Assembly (NCBI RefSeq): GCF_024498135.1
Contig: NZ_JANHOH010000001.1
Span: 1,550,001 to 1,614,000 of the forward strand
Source of the DNA: Mucilaginibacter aquariorum
Lineage (GTDB): Bacteria > Bacteroidota > Bacteroidia > Sphingobacteriales > Sphingobacteriaceae
DNA length: 64,000 nucleotides
Direction of reading: 5' to 3'
The first letter of the stretch is position 1, and each line of letters opens with the position of its first letter. Below, piece after piece: positions 1 through 7,013 of this stretch. Under the pieces are notes generated by a model that was not told where the DNA came from, searched no databases, and was given only the letters and a program-made list of their open reading frames with translations. Position numbers and translations under genes: made by a program.

Positions 1-2
1 AA

Positions 3-188
3 CTGGCGGGAGGGCTGCATTTAATAGCTATTCTTACGCTCGAATTCCTGGAGATGGATAGATCGATCTCCGAAATAGCCGCAATTACGGTGATTTGCTA
101 CCTGACCTCAATCTTTCTGCAACGCATCAATGAGGCTATGCCAATGATCTGTGAAGGCTTACTATCGGCCGGATCCTTAATTTACTAA
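3..188 (+). CDS. C-terminal end of an unknown, probably membrane-associated protein (partial)
   Basis: An open frame enters from the left edge and ends with TAA at 188, giving about 61 residues. It is rich in Leu and Ile, including a stretch that could span a membrane (ISEIAAITVICYL). No family is recognised. It lies upstream of rteC in the same direction, and a perfect hairpin at 209-227 follows it. The start lies outside the window. Confidence 0.4.
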   Translation: MAGGLHLIAILTLEFLEMDRSISEIAAITVICYLTSIFLQRINEAMPMICEGLLSAGSLIY

Positions 189-208
189 TTGACTTTAATG
201 ATTAATTG

Positions 209-227
209 CCCGGCTTCCAAAGCCGGG
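209..227 (+). terminator. Hairpin after the partial gene
   Basis: CCCGGCTT, loop CCA, AAGCCGGG form a perfect 8-bp stem. It sits between the end of the upstream gene and rteC. No T-run follows, so it may be a weak terminator or a structured element in the rteC leader. Confidence 0.4.
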
Positions 228-276
228 TGTGTCAACTATTGTCCATTTTTTTGAATCATCAACAAATATAATTACC

Positions 277-1110
277 ATGAAAACAGAACTTTACAATTTA
301 AAACAACAGCTTGAAGATGCTATTTCCAAAGAAAATGATTACCCCGGCTCCATCGAAAAATTAAAGGAAAATACAGCCATGATCGATGATGCCCTCGGCC
401 TGCTTAAATCGGAAATCTCCGGAAAAGGTTTTGATGGCGAAACCGACGAAATATCTTTTTTTAAAGCATTCAAACCGGGCATCCTATCGCTGAAAATCCA
501 TCAGATCTACACCTATAATTTAAAGCTCAATGAACCCGTTGATACACGCGAAACGATCACCAAATATTATGCATCCGAGATCAAAAGCATCCAAAGCTTT
601 TTTAGGATAAATGCTTTTCATTATCAATATTTTAAAAACAACCTGAACGATATGGATACCGTGTATTTCATCAGAAATGCTGCCCCCCTCGCGCTGCCAA
701 CAGAAGACGTCAATGACCTCGATCCCGTATTTAGTACGCCAATGAGTTTGTTGTTCGCAAAATTCCTGGGTTACGAATCGGTACAAAAATTCTGCCTGCA
801 ACAAATTGCTTTCGTATCCGAAACGCCAGGGAAAGGTGGCCACGATCCGAAAGATGGTTTAAAATGGACGGGGGATTCCATTAACATCGTTGAACTGGCA
901 TACGGACTTTACCTGACCGGACAGCTGAATTACGGGAACGCCAGCCTGAACCAGATCGTCAGGTGGCTGGAAGCTAACCTGGAGGTCAAAATAGGTAGTG
1001 TGCAAAGACGGTTTACAGAGATCGGCAGCCGCAAACGTCTGAGTCAAACCAAATACATCGACCAGATGAAAGATAATATACTTCATAAGATCGACCAGGG
1101 GAATGCCTGA
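277..1110 (+). CDS. rteC: RteC-family regulator of conjugative element excision
   Basis: The protein (about 277 residues from the ATG at 277) resembles RteC of Bacteroides conjugative transposons, a DNA-binding regulator that switches on excision genes. It has the mid-protein pattern FFRINAFHYQYFK and a C-terminal helical part (residues about 200-277) likely to bind DNA. An upstream GTG at 229 stays in frame, but the ATG at 277 begins the typical MKTELYNLKQQLE coiled start and is preferred. Mobilisation genes follow downstream, as in other Bacteroidetes ICEs. The family call is by recognition of sequence pattern; the targets are inferred. The CGGTA dyads at 1178 and 61058 are candidate sites for an element regulator. 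Confidence 0.8.
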   Translation: MKTELYNLKQQLEDAISKENDYPGSIEKLKENTAMIDDALGLLKSEISGKGFDGETDEISFFKAFKPGILSLKIHQIYTYNLKLNEPVDTRETITKYYASEIKSIQSFFRINAFHYQYFKNNLNDMDTVYFIRNAAPLALPTEDVNDLDPVFSTPMSLLFAKFLGYESVQKFCLQQIAFVSETPGKGGHDPKDGLKWTGDSINIVELAYGLYLTGQLNYGNASLNQIVRWLEANLEVKIGSVQRRFTEIGSRKRLSQTKYIDQMKDNILHKIDQGNA

Positions 1111-1171
1111 TCTGTCATTCTTTTTTGTCAGTATAACAGAACAGGCATCCCCAAATAGCCAAATTTATTTA

Positions 1172-1184
1172 TCGGTACTACCGA
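1172..1184 (+). promoter_or_regulatory. Operator-like dyad TCGGTA-C-TACCGA
   Basis: A perfect 13-base inverted repeat is centred at 1178. The TTTGC of a -7-like box starts exactly 43 nt downstream (1221-1225). The same core, at the same distance from a TTTGC box, stands before the excisionase-like gene at 60740-60997. The position near -50 suits an activator site. The binding protein is unknown. Confidence 0.6.
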
Positions 1185-1225
1185 AAAGCTACAGAAATCC
1201 CCCCGATTTACTCCACCACCTTTGC

Positions 1226-1440
1226 ATCAACGAAACAAAAAAAGGCATTAGCCTGAACAATTCTTTGACATGGTGGAATGAAGCATTATCCTGCGATAAA
1301 CAGGAAATTTTGCGAAGCTGAGATGATATCAACATAGCGAACGCGCATTGGCAGGCGAGAGCCCGTATTGTAGAATACGACGTGAGTAATTCCGAAACTG
1401 AATAGATAAAACCTAAAGGGGCCGCGTGCCCCTTTTTTTT
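1226..1440 (+). ncRNA. Candidate small RNA or attenuated leader between rteC and the primase gene
   Basis: A -7-like box (CACCTTTGC, ending at 1225) starts a unit of about 210 nt that ends in a strong intrinsic terminator at 1415-1440, just before the primase gene. Inside is a perfect hairpin CGTATT-GTAG-AATACG at 1364-1379. The only open frame over its 5' part (1103-1321) starts inside rteC and looks unlike a protein. CTnDOT encodes a small RNA (RteR) that lowers transfer gene expression. Position suggests an analogous RNA or a transcription attenuator, but no sequence identity to RteR is claimed. Confidence 0.45.
1415..1440 (+). terminator. Intrinsic terminator before the primase gene
   Basis: AAAGGGGC, loop CGCGT, GCCCCTTT form a perfect 8-bp stem that runs into an eight-T tract. 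It ends 13 nt before the primase start, so it ends the small RNA unit or attenuates transcription into the mobilisation genes. Confidence 0.85.
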
Positions 1441-1453
1441 ATGCCCCAGATTT

Positions 1454-2365
1454 ATGAACGATTACAAGATCAGCGCCAAAGAAATCAAAGAGCGGGTGTC
1501 CTTAGTCAACCTCCTGAGCCGGCTTGGCTACGAACCTGCAAAACGTGCCCGAAATGAACTCTTATATTTGAGCATGCTGCGCAACAGCGATTCAACGCCA
1601 TCGTTCTCTGTCAACGACAGAAAGGGCACCTGGTACGACTTCGGTGAAGGAAGGGGCGGTAATATTATTGATTTTGGCCTGCTGTACTGGCCAGGTAGAT
1701 CGTTTCAGGAAGTACTGGAAAAGATCAATGCCGTTATGGATGGTCTGCATCGCCAGCCTTCTTTAAATTATACCAGGGATTCTACACAACCCAAAGAGCC
1801 GCATTACGGCGTTCTTGACATAAAGGAATTGGGTGGAAACAGGGCGATTACTGATTATTTGGAAAGTCGCGGTGTAGGTGCCATATCTAAAGGCCGGCTA
1901 ATGGAGATTTATTATTATGTAGAAAATGAGCAAAAGCAACGGAACAACTTCTTTGCAGCGGGGTGGCAGAATGAGCAAGGTGCATGGGAAGTCAGAAACT
2001 TGACTTTCAAAGGCTGCCTGGGCCGCAAGGCAATCAGTTTCATTCCAAATTCCGAAAAGAAACTGGCTGTCTTTGAAGGCTTTGTTAACTACCTGAGCTG
2101 GTTAACAACGAACCCGTTTGCTGCAGACAGCGTACTTGTCCTGAATTCGATCTCTTTGCTACAGCAAGGGATTATTAAAGCTGAAGGTTTCAGCCATATC
2201 AGCCTTTATCTTGACAATGACATTTCCGGAAGGCAGGCGACAATCGATTTTCAGTCAGCCTTGCCATGGGCGAAAGACTGCGCCGGTATATATGCGGGAT
2301 ACAATGATTTCAACGATATGCTGGTATCCGGGCTAAACGGTGTCACACCTCACAGGAATTTGTGA
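1454..2365 (+). CDS. Toprim primase-like protein with degenerate CHC2 domain
   Basis: This 303-residue protein has the order of a DnaG-type primase fragment. Residues about 1-90 match the CHC2 fold (DSTPSFSV, then WYDFGEGRGGNIIDF), but the zinc-binding Cys and His residues are absent. Residues about 205-290 match a toprim domain, with the acidic motif in AVFEGF, the segment VLVLNS and the metal motif YLDND with GRQA. Such proteins are typical of the mobilisation region of Bacteroidetes ICEs and may prime the transferred strand or process plasmid ends. The activity is inferred. Confidence 0.75.
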   Translation: MNDYKISAKEIKERVSLVNLLSRLGYEPAKRARNELLYLSMLRNSDSTPSFSVNDRKGTWYDFGEGRGGNIIDFGLLYWPGRSFQEVLEKINAVMDGLHRQPSLNYTRDSTQPKEPHYGVLDIKELGGNRAITDYLESRGVGAISKGRLMEIYYYVENEQKQRNNFFAAGWQNEQGAWEVRNLTFKGCLGRKAISFIPNSEKKLAVFEGFVNYLSWLTTNPFAADSVLVLNSISLLQQGIIKAEGFSHISLYLDNDISGRQATIDFQSALPWAKDCAGIYAGYNDFNDMLVSGLNGVTPHRNL

Positions 2366-2457
2366 ACAAGTTATCTTTTGGTTTTTGTCTTTGCAAGATG
2401 TGCTCCTGTCCGACAAAAAATGCTTCGCTTATTTTTTGCCAGCCTGTCGCAATCTTG

Positions 2458-2521
2458 CCCTGGACGTCGCTTCGTACCTCTGCGAAAACCAGGGAATATC
2501 GTAAACTCGCAACTCGTTTAC
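2458..2521. other. Candidate origin of transfer (oriT) upstream of mobA
   Basis: Two inverted repeats lie in the non-coding gap just before mobA. One is CCCTGG...CCAGGG (2458-2463 and 2489-2494), with an inner TCGC/GCGA pair. The other is GTAAAC...GTTTAC (2501-2506 and 2516-2521). Placement directly before the relaxosome genes fits an oriT. No nick site can be assigned from sequence alone. Confidence 0.4.
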
Positions 2522-2525
2522 TCTG

Positions 2526-2933
2526 ATGAATGGTAAAGGCAGAACAGGCAGGCCGCTTAAAAACGGCCCGAAGAGAATCAAAAAGATAGATGTGCGCTTT
2601 ACGCAGGATGAATTTGACGCTATCCTGGAACTCGAAAAAACATTAGGCATTAGTAAAGCCGAGTTGGTACGCTCAAGGTTGCTGGAGAATGTAAAGACAA
2701 TGGTTATCAACGCTAAAGAATTGATAGTGCTGCTGGATAAAACAGGCGCCGAAATAGGGCGCTGTGGTAACAACATCAACCAACTCGCCAGGTATGCGAA
2801 CATCTTAAATAAACGAGACCTGCTATCCCCTGTAGTGATAGAGCGGTTTAACAATCTTTTCGAAACGTATCTTAAAAACCAGCAAGCTTTAGATAGCATT
2901 TTACGAAAAGTGATCAGGATGGCTGGTATTTAG
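2526..2933 (+). CDS. mobA: Relaxosome accessory protein, MobC-like (MobA in Bacteroidetes naming)
   Basis: This 135-residue basic protein starts with an unstructured Lys/Arg/Gly tail, followed by a ribbon-helix-helix-like segment (KKIDVRFTQDEFDAILELEK, residues about 20-40). Its C-terminal half carries the MobC motif GNNINQLARYAN. Such proteins bind oriT and help the relaxase nick. It lies upstream of mobB, with a 15-bp repeat array between them and an inverted-repeat region just before it. Confidence 0.8.
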   Translation: MNGKGRTGRPLKNGPKRIKKIDVRFTQDEFDAILELEKTLGISKAELVRSRLLENVKTMVINAKELIVLLDKTGAEIGRCGNNINQLARYANILNKRDLLSPVVIERFNNLFETYLKNQQALDSILRKVIRMAGI

Positions 2934-2941
2934 TTCCCGCT

Positions 2942-3151
2942 GAACTTGTTCGCTGAGGACTTGGACTTTTAGCACTTGATCGTTACGAATTTGCTCGTTG
3001 CGATTTCGTTCGCTGAGAACTTGTTTCGGTCGAACTTGTTTCGGTCGAACTTGTACTATTAGAACTTGTTCTATTAAAACATGTGCTTCACGAACAAGTT
3101 TTAAGCGGGCAAGCTTTGACAGAACTGGTTCGCAGTGCACAAGTTCGGTAA
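2942..3151. repeat. Tandem array of 15-bp iterons between mobA and mobB
   Basis: About fourteen consecutive 15-bp units fill the mobA-mobB gap without spacers. The consensus is near GAACTTGTTCGNTNA. Two neighbouring units at 3017-3046 are identical (GAACTTGTTTCGGTC), and several others differ only in the last six bases. Units from 3077 on are more diverged, and some show the reverse-complement core (GAACAAGTT). The array runs up to 17 bases before the relaxase ATG. It could be a relaxosome or repressor binding array, or part of oriT. Confidence 0.75.
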
Positions 3152-3167
3152 AAACAAATTCTTTGCA

Positions 3168-4466
3168 ATGATCGTCCACATCCTTCCACCAGCAAATGGC
3201 TTTCCAGCGGTTAACTATAACACAGATAAAGTTGACCGGAATAAAGGTGAGCTGATGAAGGTATGTGGTTTTGGCGCACTACAAGGTCTACAGCACATGC
3301 GGCCGGAAGATTATAAGAACCATTTGGCAATGATATCAGCGACCAAAAAACACGTTAAGCGGCCTCAATTCCATGTTGTGATCTCGGCGGAAGGCAAAAG
3401 CTATGATAAGCATCAGTTAACCGCCATCGGCGGGGAATGGCTGAAAGCAATGGGCTACGAAAAACAACCCTACCTGATTATTTTTCACAAAGACACCGAG
3501 AATAACCACGTTCACTTGGTGACCTCACGGATCGACCATAGCGGCAAGAAAATTAGTGACCGTTTTGAAAAGATCAGGGCGGTTGTTGAATTGAACCGGG
3601 TCATGGGTGTTGACGTAAAGCAGAATGCGAAAGCCGACATAGAGACCGCACTGGCATTCCGTTTTGCAACCGGGGCGCAATTCCGGATGATATTGGAAAG
3701 CAAGGGCTACGTTTTGCGGGAGCGCGATGGCCAATACCAGGTAGTCAAATTTGGAAAAGTATTAGACAGCGTGAACCGCGGTTTAGTAATGGGCCGGGTG
3801 AATCTCAAAGAAATAGATCAGCAAAGAAAAATGCAGGTCAAAGCCTTGTTTCACAAATATGCTGCAATGTATAATACCTCGCTGGAACATGTTCGTAATG
3901 GTTACCGTTCTGAGTTTTCCACCTTTCTTAAAGAAAGCTTTGGCATTGCGCTGATGTTCCATGCTTCAGGCGACAAACAACCATACGGTTACAGCATAAT
4001 AGATCATGCCGGTAGAAATGTTTTCAAGGGCAGTGAGATTATGCCCTTAAAGAATTTATTAGCAATACCGGTTGGGAAAAGACATTCAGAAATGACATCT
4101 GTACGGTACGAAGTCAACCCCGCTCAACTGAATTATTATGCAGCGCTTTTAAAAGCAGCACTTTATAATTATCCGGATTTCAGCCAGGGATTGCAGCATC
4201 AGGGTTTAGTTATTTTCAAGAGCAACTCAGGCTTCACGCTGCATGATCCCTCGTCAGGCGTTTCGATGAATACTTCCGACCTGCTAAACAAAAATGAACA
4301 CGATGTTCTCCAAAATAGCTTCAGCCAGGGACATCATGGTGATCAAGGCAATTCGAAAACTCCGTTACCACTTCCCGGCATCAGCCTGGCATCTGATGTG
4401 GATGACAACGCCATACTGGGTATGAAACGCAGGCGAAAGAAAAAAGCAAGAACCAATCTACGCTAA
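3168..4466 (+). CDS. mobB: Relaxase/mobilisation nuclease MobB
   Basis: This is a relaxase of the MobP type that nicks the element at oriT and pilots the strand. The three-part signature is present: an N-terminal VNYNTDKV with a candidate catalytic Tyr (about residue 17), FHVVIS (about residue 69), and the metal motif NNHVHLVTSRI (about residues 112-122). The protein is 432 residues from the ATG at 3168. A GTG at 3135 is in frame but lies within the iteron array, while MIVHILPP is the typical family start. Its C-terminus is basic (RRRKKKART). It sits upstream of the tra operon. Confidence 0.88.
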   Translation: MIVHILPPANGFPAVNYNTDKVDRNKGELMKVCGFGALQGLQHMRPEDYKNHLAMISATKKHVKRPQFHVVISAEGKSYDKHQLTAIGGEWLKAMGYEKQPYLIIFHKDTENNHVHLVTSRIDHSGKKISDRFEKIRAVVELNRVMGVDVKQNAKADIETALAFRFATGAQFRMILESKGYVLRERDGQYQVVKFGKVLDSVNRGLVMGRVNLKEIDQQRKMQVKALFHKYAAMYNTSLEHVRNGYRSEFSTFLKESFGIALMFHASGDKQPYGYSIIDHAGRNVFKGSEIMPLKNLLAIPVGKRHSEMTSVRYEVNPAQLNYYAALLKAALYNYPDFSQGLQHQGLVIFKSNSGFTLHDPSSGVSMNTSDLLNKNEHDVLQNSFSQGHHGDQGNSKTPLPLPGISLASDVDDNAILGMKRRRKKKARTNLR

Positions 4467-4481
4467 CACTAAATTATTTTT

Positions 4482-5111
4482 ATGGTCATTATCATAGGGA
4501 ACCAGAAAGGTGGTGCCGGAAAAAGCACGCTTACACTCTTGCTGGCTAATTACCTTACCCAAAACAAAAGCTGTAGAGTCACTGTGCTAGACATGGATTA
4601 TCAGCAGTCTATTTCGCAAAAGTTTGAGAAAGCAAAGATCCTGGAAAACACTGAACCTTACGACGTGCTGGCCTTCGCACTATCCGATTTCCCGGTTATG
4701 GCAGAAACGATCAAACATAATCCAAAGGATATCGTGCTGATAGACCTGCCCGGCAAACTGGATGACGACGGCTTGATCAAAGTCTTTAAAGCTGCACAGG
4801 TGGCGGTTTGTCCTTTTGCTTATGATGAGTTCAGTTTCGAGTCGACGGTACCGTTTGCGCTGGTGCTCAAAAAGATCAATCCTGATGTGCATATACTTTT
4901 TGTGCCCAACCGGATAAAGGCCAATGTGAAGTATGAGATCAAATCGGATGTTAACGAACAGTTGAACCAGTTAGGATTGGTAACCGCACCTATTGCCGAC
5001 CGCATCGATTTTCAGCGTACCAATACTTTTCAAACGCCGCTGGCGGTTCAGGCGCTGCTGTTGCCGGTATTCGACCGGATTTTTAAAGAATTTATCCACC
5101 CCTATCTATGA
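4482..5111 (+). CDS. traA: ParA-family ATPase, conjugal transfer protein TraA
   Basis: This 209-residue ATPase has the deviant Walker A motif KGGAGKST at residues about 9-16, VLDMDYQQS for the switch region, and VLIDLPG as Walker B. In Bacteroidetes ICEs this ParA-like protein opens the tra operon. Its role is probably element maintenance or positioning of the transfer machine. The stop overlaps the next gene by four bases, so they are co-translated. Confidence 0.85.
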   Translation: MVIIIGNQKGGAGKSTLTLLLANYLTQNKSCRVTVLDMDYQQSISQKFEKAKILENTEPYDVLAFALSDFPVMAETIKHNPKDIVLIDLPGKLDDDGLIKVFKAAQVAVCPFAYDEFSFESTVPFALVLKKINPDVHILFVPNRIKANVKYEIKSDVNEQLNQLGLVTAPIADRIDFQRTNTFQTPLAVQALLLPVFDRIFKEFIHPYL

Positions 5112-5443
5112 ACGAGATTAAAACGCTGGCCGACCAGTTACGCAGCAAAATGATAAAACCGGATACGCCGGAGAGATCAGTTAAAGCAGAAAAGAAAAAA
5201 GCAGGTAAACCCCAGGACATTCCGCAAATAGTCGAGACGCTTCGGGCATACGATGTCAGCAATCACAAAACATTGATCCATGCCCGCGTGGATGCGCAAA
5301 CTGCGCAGATGATCCATCACTTGAAAATAGCGACGGGCGTTGAGGTTACCCGCCTGATCTGCTTTTCCATCCGGCAACTTTTTGAGCAGCACCCTGAACT
5401 TAAATCAGTAATCAAAGCACACCTAGAAAATTTTGATATATGA
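5108..5443 (+). CDS. DUF3408-type conjugal transfer protein, copy 1
   Basis: This 111-residue protein has a disordered basic N-terminus and a C-terminal DUF3408-like domain (residues about 50-111, pattern ARVDAQTAQMIHHLKIATG then HPELK) that resembles a ribbon-helix-helix fold. It overlaps traA and the next gene by four bases each. The following gene is a paralogue: both share the core DNYTV/DAQTA, LK.ATG and HPEL. These fill the TraB/TraC positions of the operon. The function is not established. Confidence 0.65.
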   Translation: MNEIKTLADQLRSKMIKPDTPERSVKAEKKKAGKPQDIPQIVETLRAYDVSNHKTLIHARVDAQTAQMIHHLKIATGVEVTRLICFSIRQLFEQHPELKSVIKAHLENFDI

Positions 5444-5703
5444 ACCGGAAAATTTTTCGCGAACTGCGCGATCCTGCTTACAACGAATTGCTGGACCGCA
5501 TGAAAGCCTATGATACAGCCGACCACGATAAATTAGTGCATGTGCGGCTGGACAATTATACGGTCGTGATCCTCAACCAACTGAAACTGGCGACAGGCAT
5601 CGATATCACCAAAGTGATGGCATTTGCCGTAAGCGAACTCCTAAAAACACACCCGGAACTCCGGCTGGCCATCGACCAATTTCTTAATCAACTTAAAACA
5701 TGA
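5440..5703 (+). CDS. DUF3408-type conjugal transfer protein, copy 2
   Basis: This 87-residue paralogue of the preceding protein shares the pattern YD.ADHDKLVHVRLDNYT, NQLKLATGID and KTHPELR. It lacks the long basic N-terminal tail. The pair probably arose by tandem duplication and may form a heteromer. It overlaps the preceding and following genes by four bases each. Confidence 0.65.
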   Translation: MNRKIFRELRDPAYNELLDRMKAYDTADHDKLVHVRLDNYTVVILNQLKLATGIDITKVMAFAVSELLKTHPELRLAIDQFLNQLKT

Positions 5704-6011
5704 ACTGGACACATTTTTTACTCTGGCTGGCAGGAATTTACAGTTTGTATTACCTCATCGTATTCCTGCTTGATCTTATCGCAGGGAATCGGAAGGATTT
5801 GCCTGCCGGAACTTCACAGGAACTGACATTTTCCGAAGAGGTTACCCCTGTTCGACTAAGCCCGGAAGCGGAATCAACACCCGAACCGGAAAAACCAACA
5901 AAATCTCAAATTGCTACTGAAGTGATCGGCTCAGGCGGGGTGCCGATCACTGACTTGTTTCGGCTGGCCAAACAGGAAGCGATCATCTATACGCGCTCCG
6001 TTAGCTTTTAG
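5700..6011 (+). CDS. traD: TraD-position single-pass membrane protein
   Basis: This is a 103-residue protein with one N-terminal membrane segment (residues about 5-27, FLLWLAGIYSLYYLIVFLLDL). It continues with an acidic, Pro/Glu-rich linker and a short C-terminal helix. It lies between the DUF3408 pair and the pilin-like genes, the place of TraD in CTnDOT-type operons. The name rests on position. Its role in the channel is unknown. Confidence 0.5.
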   Translation: MNWTHFLLWLAGIYSLYYLIVFLLDLIAGNRKDLPAGTSQELTFSEEVTPVRLSPEAESTPEPEKPTKSQIATEVIGSGGVPITDLFRLAKQEAIIYTRSVSF

Positions 6012-6012
6012 C

Positions 6013-6306
6013 ATGAAGAAGCATTTTCTGATTTTTTGCTGTAGCCTGCTTGCATTGGGCGCAATGGCGCAACCCGGTATATCTGAAATGCAGCAGGCAC
6101 AGCAAAATCTTAGGTCAACTTTCTTTTCGGCGCTGGACTGTGCCCTTGCGCTTGCGGCCATATTCGGCATTATTGGTGCAGTGCGTATCTATCATAACTG
6201 GCAAATGGGACACCCGCGAATTGATGAACAAGTAGCGGCCTGGTTCTTTGCAGCCTTCTTTATGGTATTGGCAGGTGCGTTTCTGCGCGGTGTCTTCGGC
6301 CTTTAA
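6013..6306 (+). CDS. traE: DUF4134 VirB2-like pilin subunit TraE, copy 1
   Basis: This 97-residue protein has a signal peptide ending near AMAQ (residues 1-20) and two membrane helices, with the DUF4134 pattern GIIGAVRIYHNWQMG in the loop and a final helix ending in FLRGVFGL. This is the VirB2-like prepilin of Bacteroidetes conjugation systems. A second copy follows at 6391, with a terminator hairpin in between. Confidence 0.8.
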   Translation: MKKHFLIFCCSLLALGAMAQPGISEMQQAQQNLRSTFFSALDCALALAAIFGIIGAVRIYHNWQMGHPRIDEQVAAWFFAAFFMVLAGAFLRGVFGL

Positions 6307-6329
6307 ATTAATACCCCTCCATAACCCCC

Positions 6330-6362
6330 GGCGGTTCCCCATGACTGGGGGCCGCCTTTTTT
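6330..6362 (+). terminator. Terminator hairpin between the two pilin genes
   Basis: GGCGG-TT-CCCC, loop ATGACT, GGGG-G-CCGCC form a GC-rich stem followed by six Ts. It lies inside the tra operon between the two traE-like genes. Partial read-through would make the first pilin more abundant than the products downstream. Confidence 0.75.
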
Positions 6363-6390
6363 ATTCTTATTAAAATCTAATACCCCTAAA

Positions 6391-6705
6391 ATGAATTCAA
6401 AAATTAAAAAAATGTGGGCACTGGCCTCAGTGCTTTCTTTATGTATGACGGAGATCGTAAGCGCCCAAAACGGTGTTACCGGTTTGAACTCCGCTACCAC
6501 TTCCCTTAAAACCTATGTTGCCCCGGTGACCAACGTTACCCTCGTAATTGGTGGTATCGTCGGTATCGTCGGCGCTATCCGCGTGTATTCAAAATGGAAT
6601 AGCGGTGATCAGGACATCAATAAAGAGTTGATGGGATGGGGAGGATCGTGCGTCTTTCTGGTCGTATCCGCTGTTATCATCAAAGCTTTTTTTGGCCTAA
6701 CCTAA
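6391..6705 (+). CDS. traE: DUF4134 VirB2-like pilin subunit TraE, copy 2
   Basis: This 104-residue protein is a paralogue of the preceding one. It has a signal peptide to about residue 25 (IVSAQN), then two helices with the matching loop IVGAIRVYSKWNSGDQD and ending VIIKAFFGLT. The stretch TAATACCCCT precedes both the terminator and this gene. Its last base is shared with the ATG of traF, so translation is coupled. Confidence 0.8.
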   Translation: MNSKIKKMWALASVLSLCMTEIVSAQNGVTGLNSATTSLKTYVAPVTNVTLVIGGIVGIVGAIRVYSKWNSGDQDINKELMGWGGSCVFLVVSAVIIKAFFGLT

Positions 6706-7013
6706 TGGCTAAACAATTCCAGGTTTACAAGGGGCTCCAAAGGCCCCTCGTTTACCGGGGCTTTAAAGGCAAATTCATCTATTGGGGCGTAGGCACGCTA
6801 CTCGCGGGACTGGTCATCGGCGCGCTTTGCATGACCTTATTAAACATGTGGCTCGGGCTGATCGTCATGATCTGCTGTATCGGTGGTGGCCTTGTCTTTA
6901 TCGCCGCAAAACAAAAAAAGGGACTTCACATCAAATCCCGCCCAACGGGAATTTTCGTTCACCAGGTCAACATTAAAAATCTTCATCGTTATGGCCGCAA
7001 AACAAATATTTAA
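6705..7013 (+). CDS. traF: DUF4133 conjugal transfer membrane protein TraF
   Basis: This 102-residue VirB3-like protein starts MAKQFQVYKGLQRPLVYRG, the usual DUF4133 start, and has two membrane helices (residues about 25-68). An earlier in-frame start at 6636 lies inside traE and is rejected because the ATG at 6705 overlaps the traE stop. It probably anchors the VirB4 ATPase encoded next, whose start overlaps it by 23 bases. Confidence 0.8.
   Translation: MAKQFQVYKGLQRPLVYRGFKGKFIYWGVGTLLAGLVIGALCMTLLNMWLGLIVMICCIGGGLVFIAAKQKKGLHIKSRPTGIFVHQVNIKNLHRYGRKTNI

Noticed and set aside
1103..1321. Plus-strand frame of 72 codons after rteC
   Set aside because: It starts inside rteC, contains a promoter-like box and dyad, and lacks protein-like composition. 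The interval is better explained as regulatory.
2429..2899. Minus-strand frame of 156 codons over mobA
   Set aside because: It is the antisense shadow of mobA, which has a recognised MobC motif.
2942..3151. CRISPR array
   Set aside because: The repeats are contiguous 15-bp units without unique spacers, and no cas genes are present.
3135..3167. GTG start for the relaxase
   Set aside because: It lies inside the repeat array, while the ATG at 3168 gives the family-typical N-terminus.
2901..3179. Minus-strand frame of 92 codons with a pentapeptide repeat (VRPKQ VRPKQ)
   Set aside because: It is produced by the 15-bp DNA repeat, whose period is a multiple of three. It lies opposite the mobA-mobB gap and has no domain.
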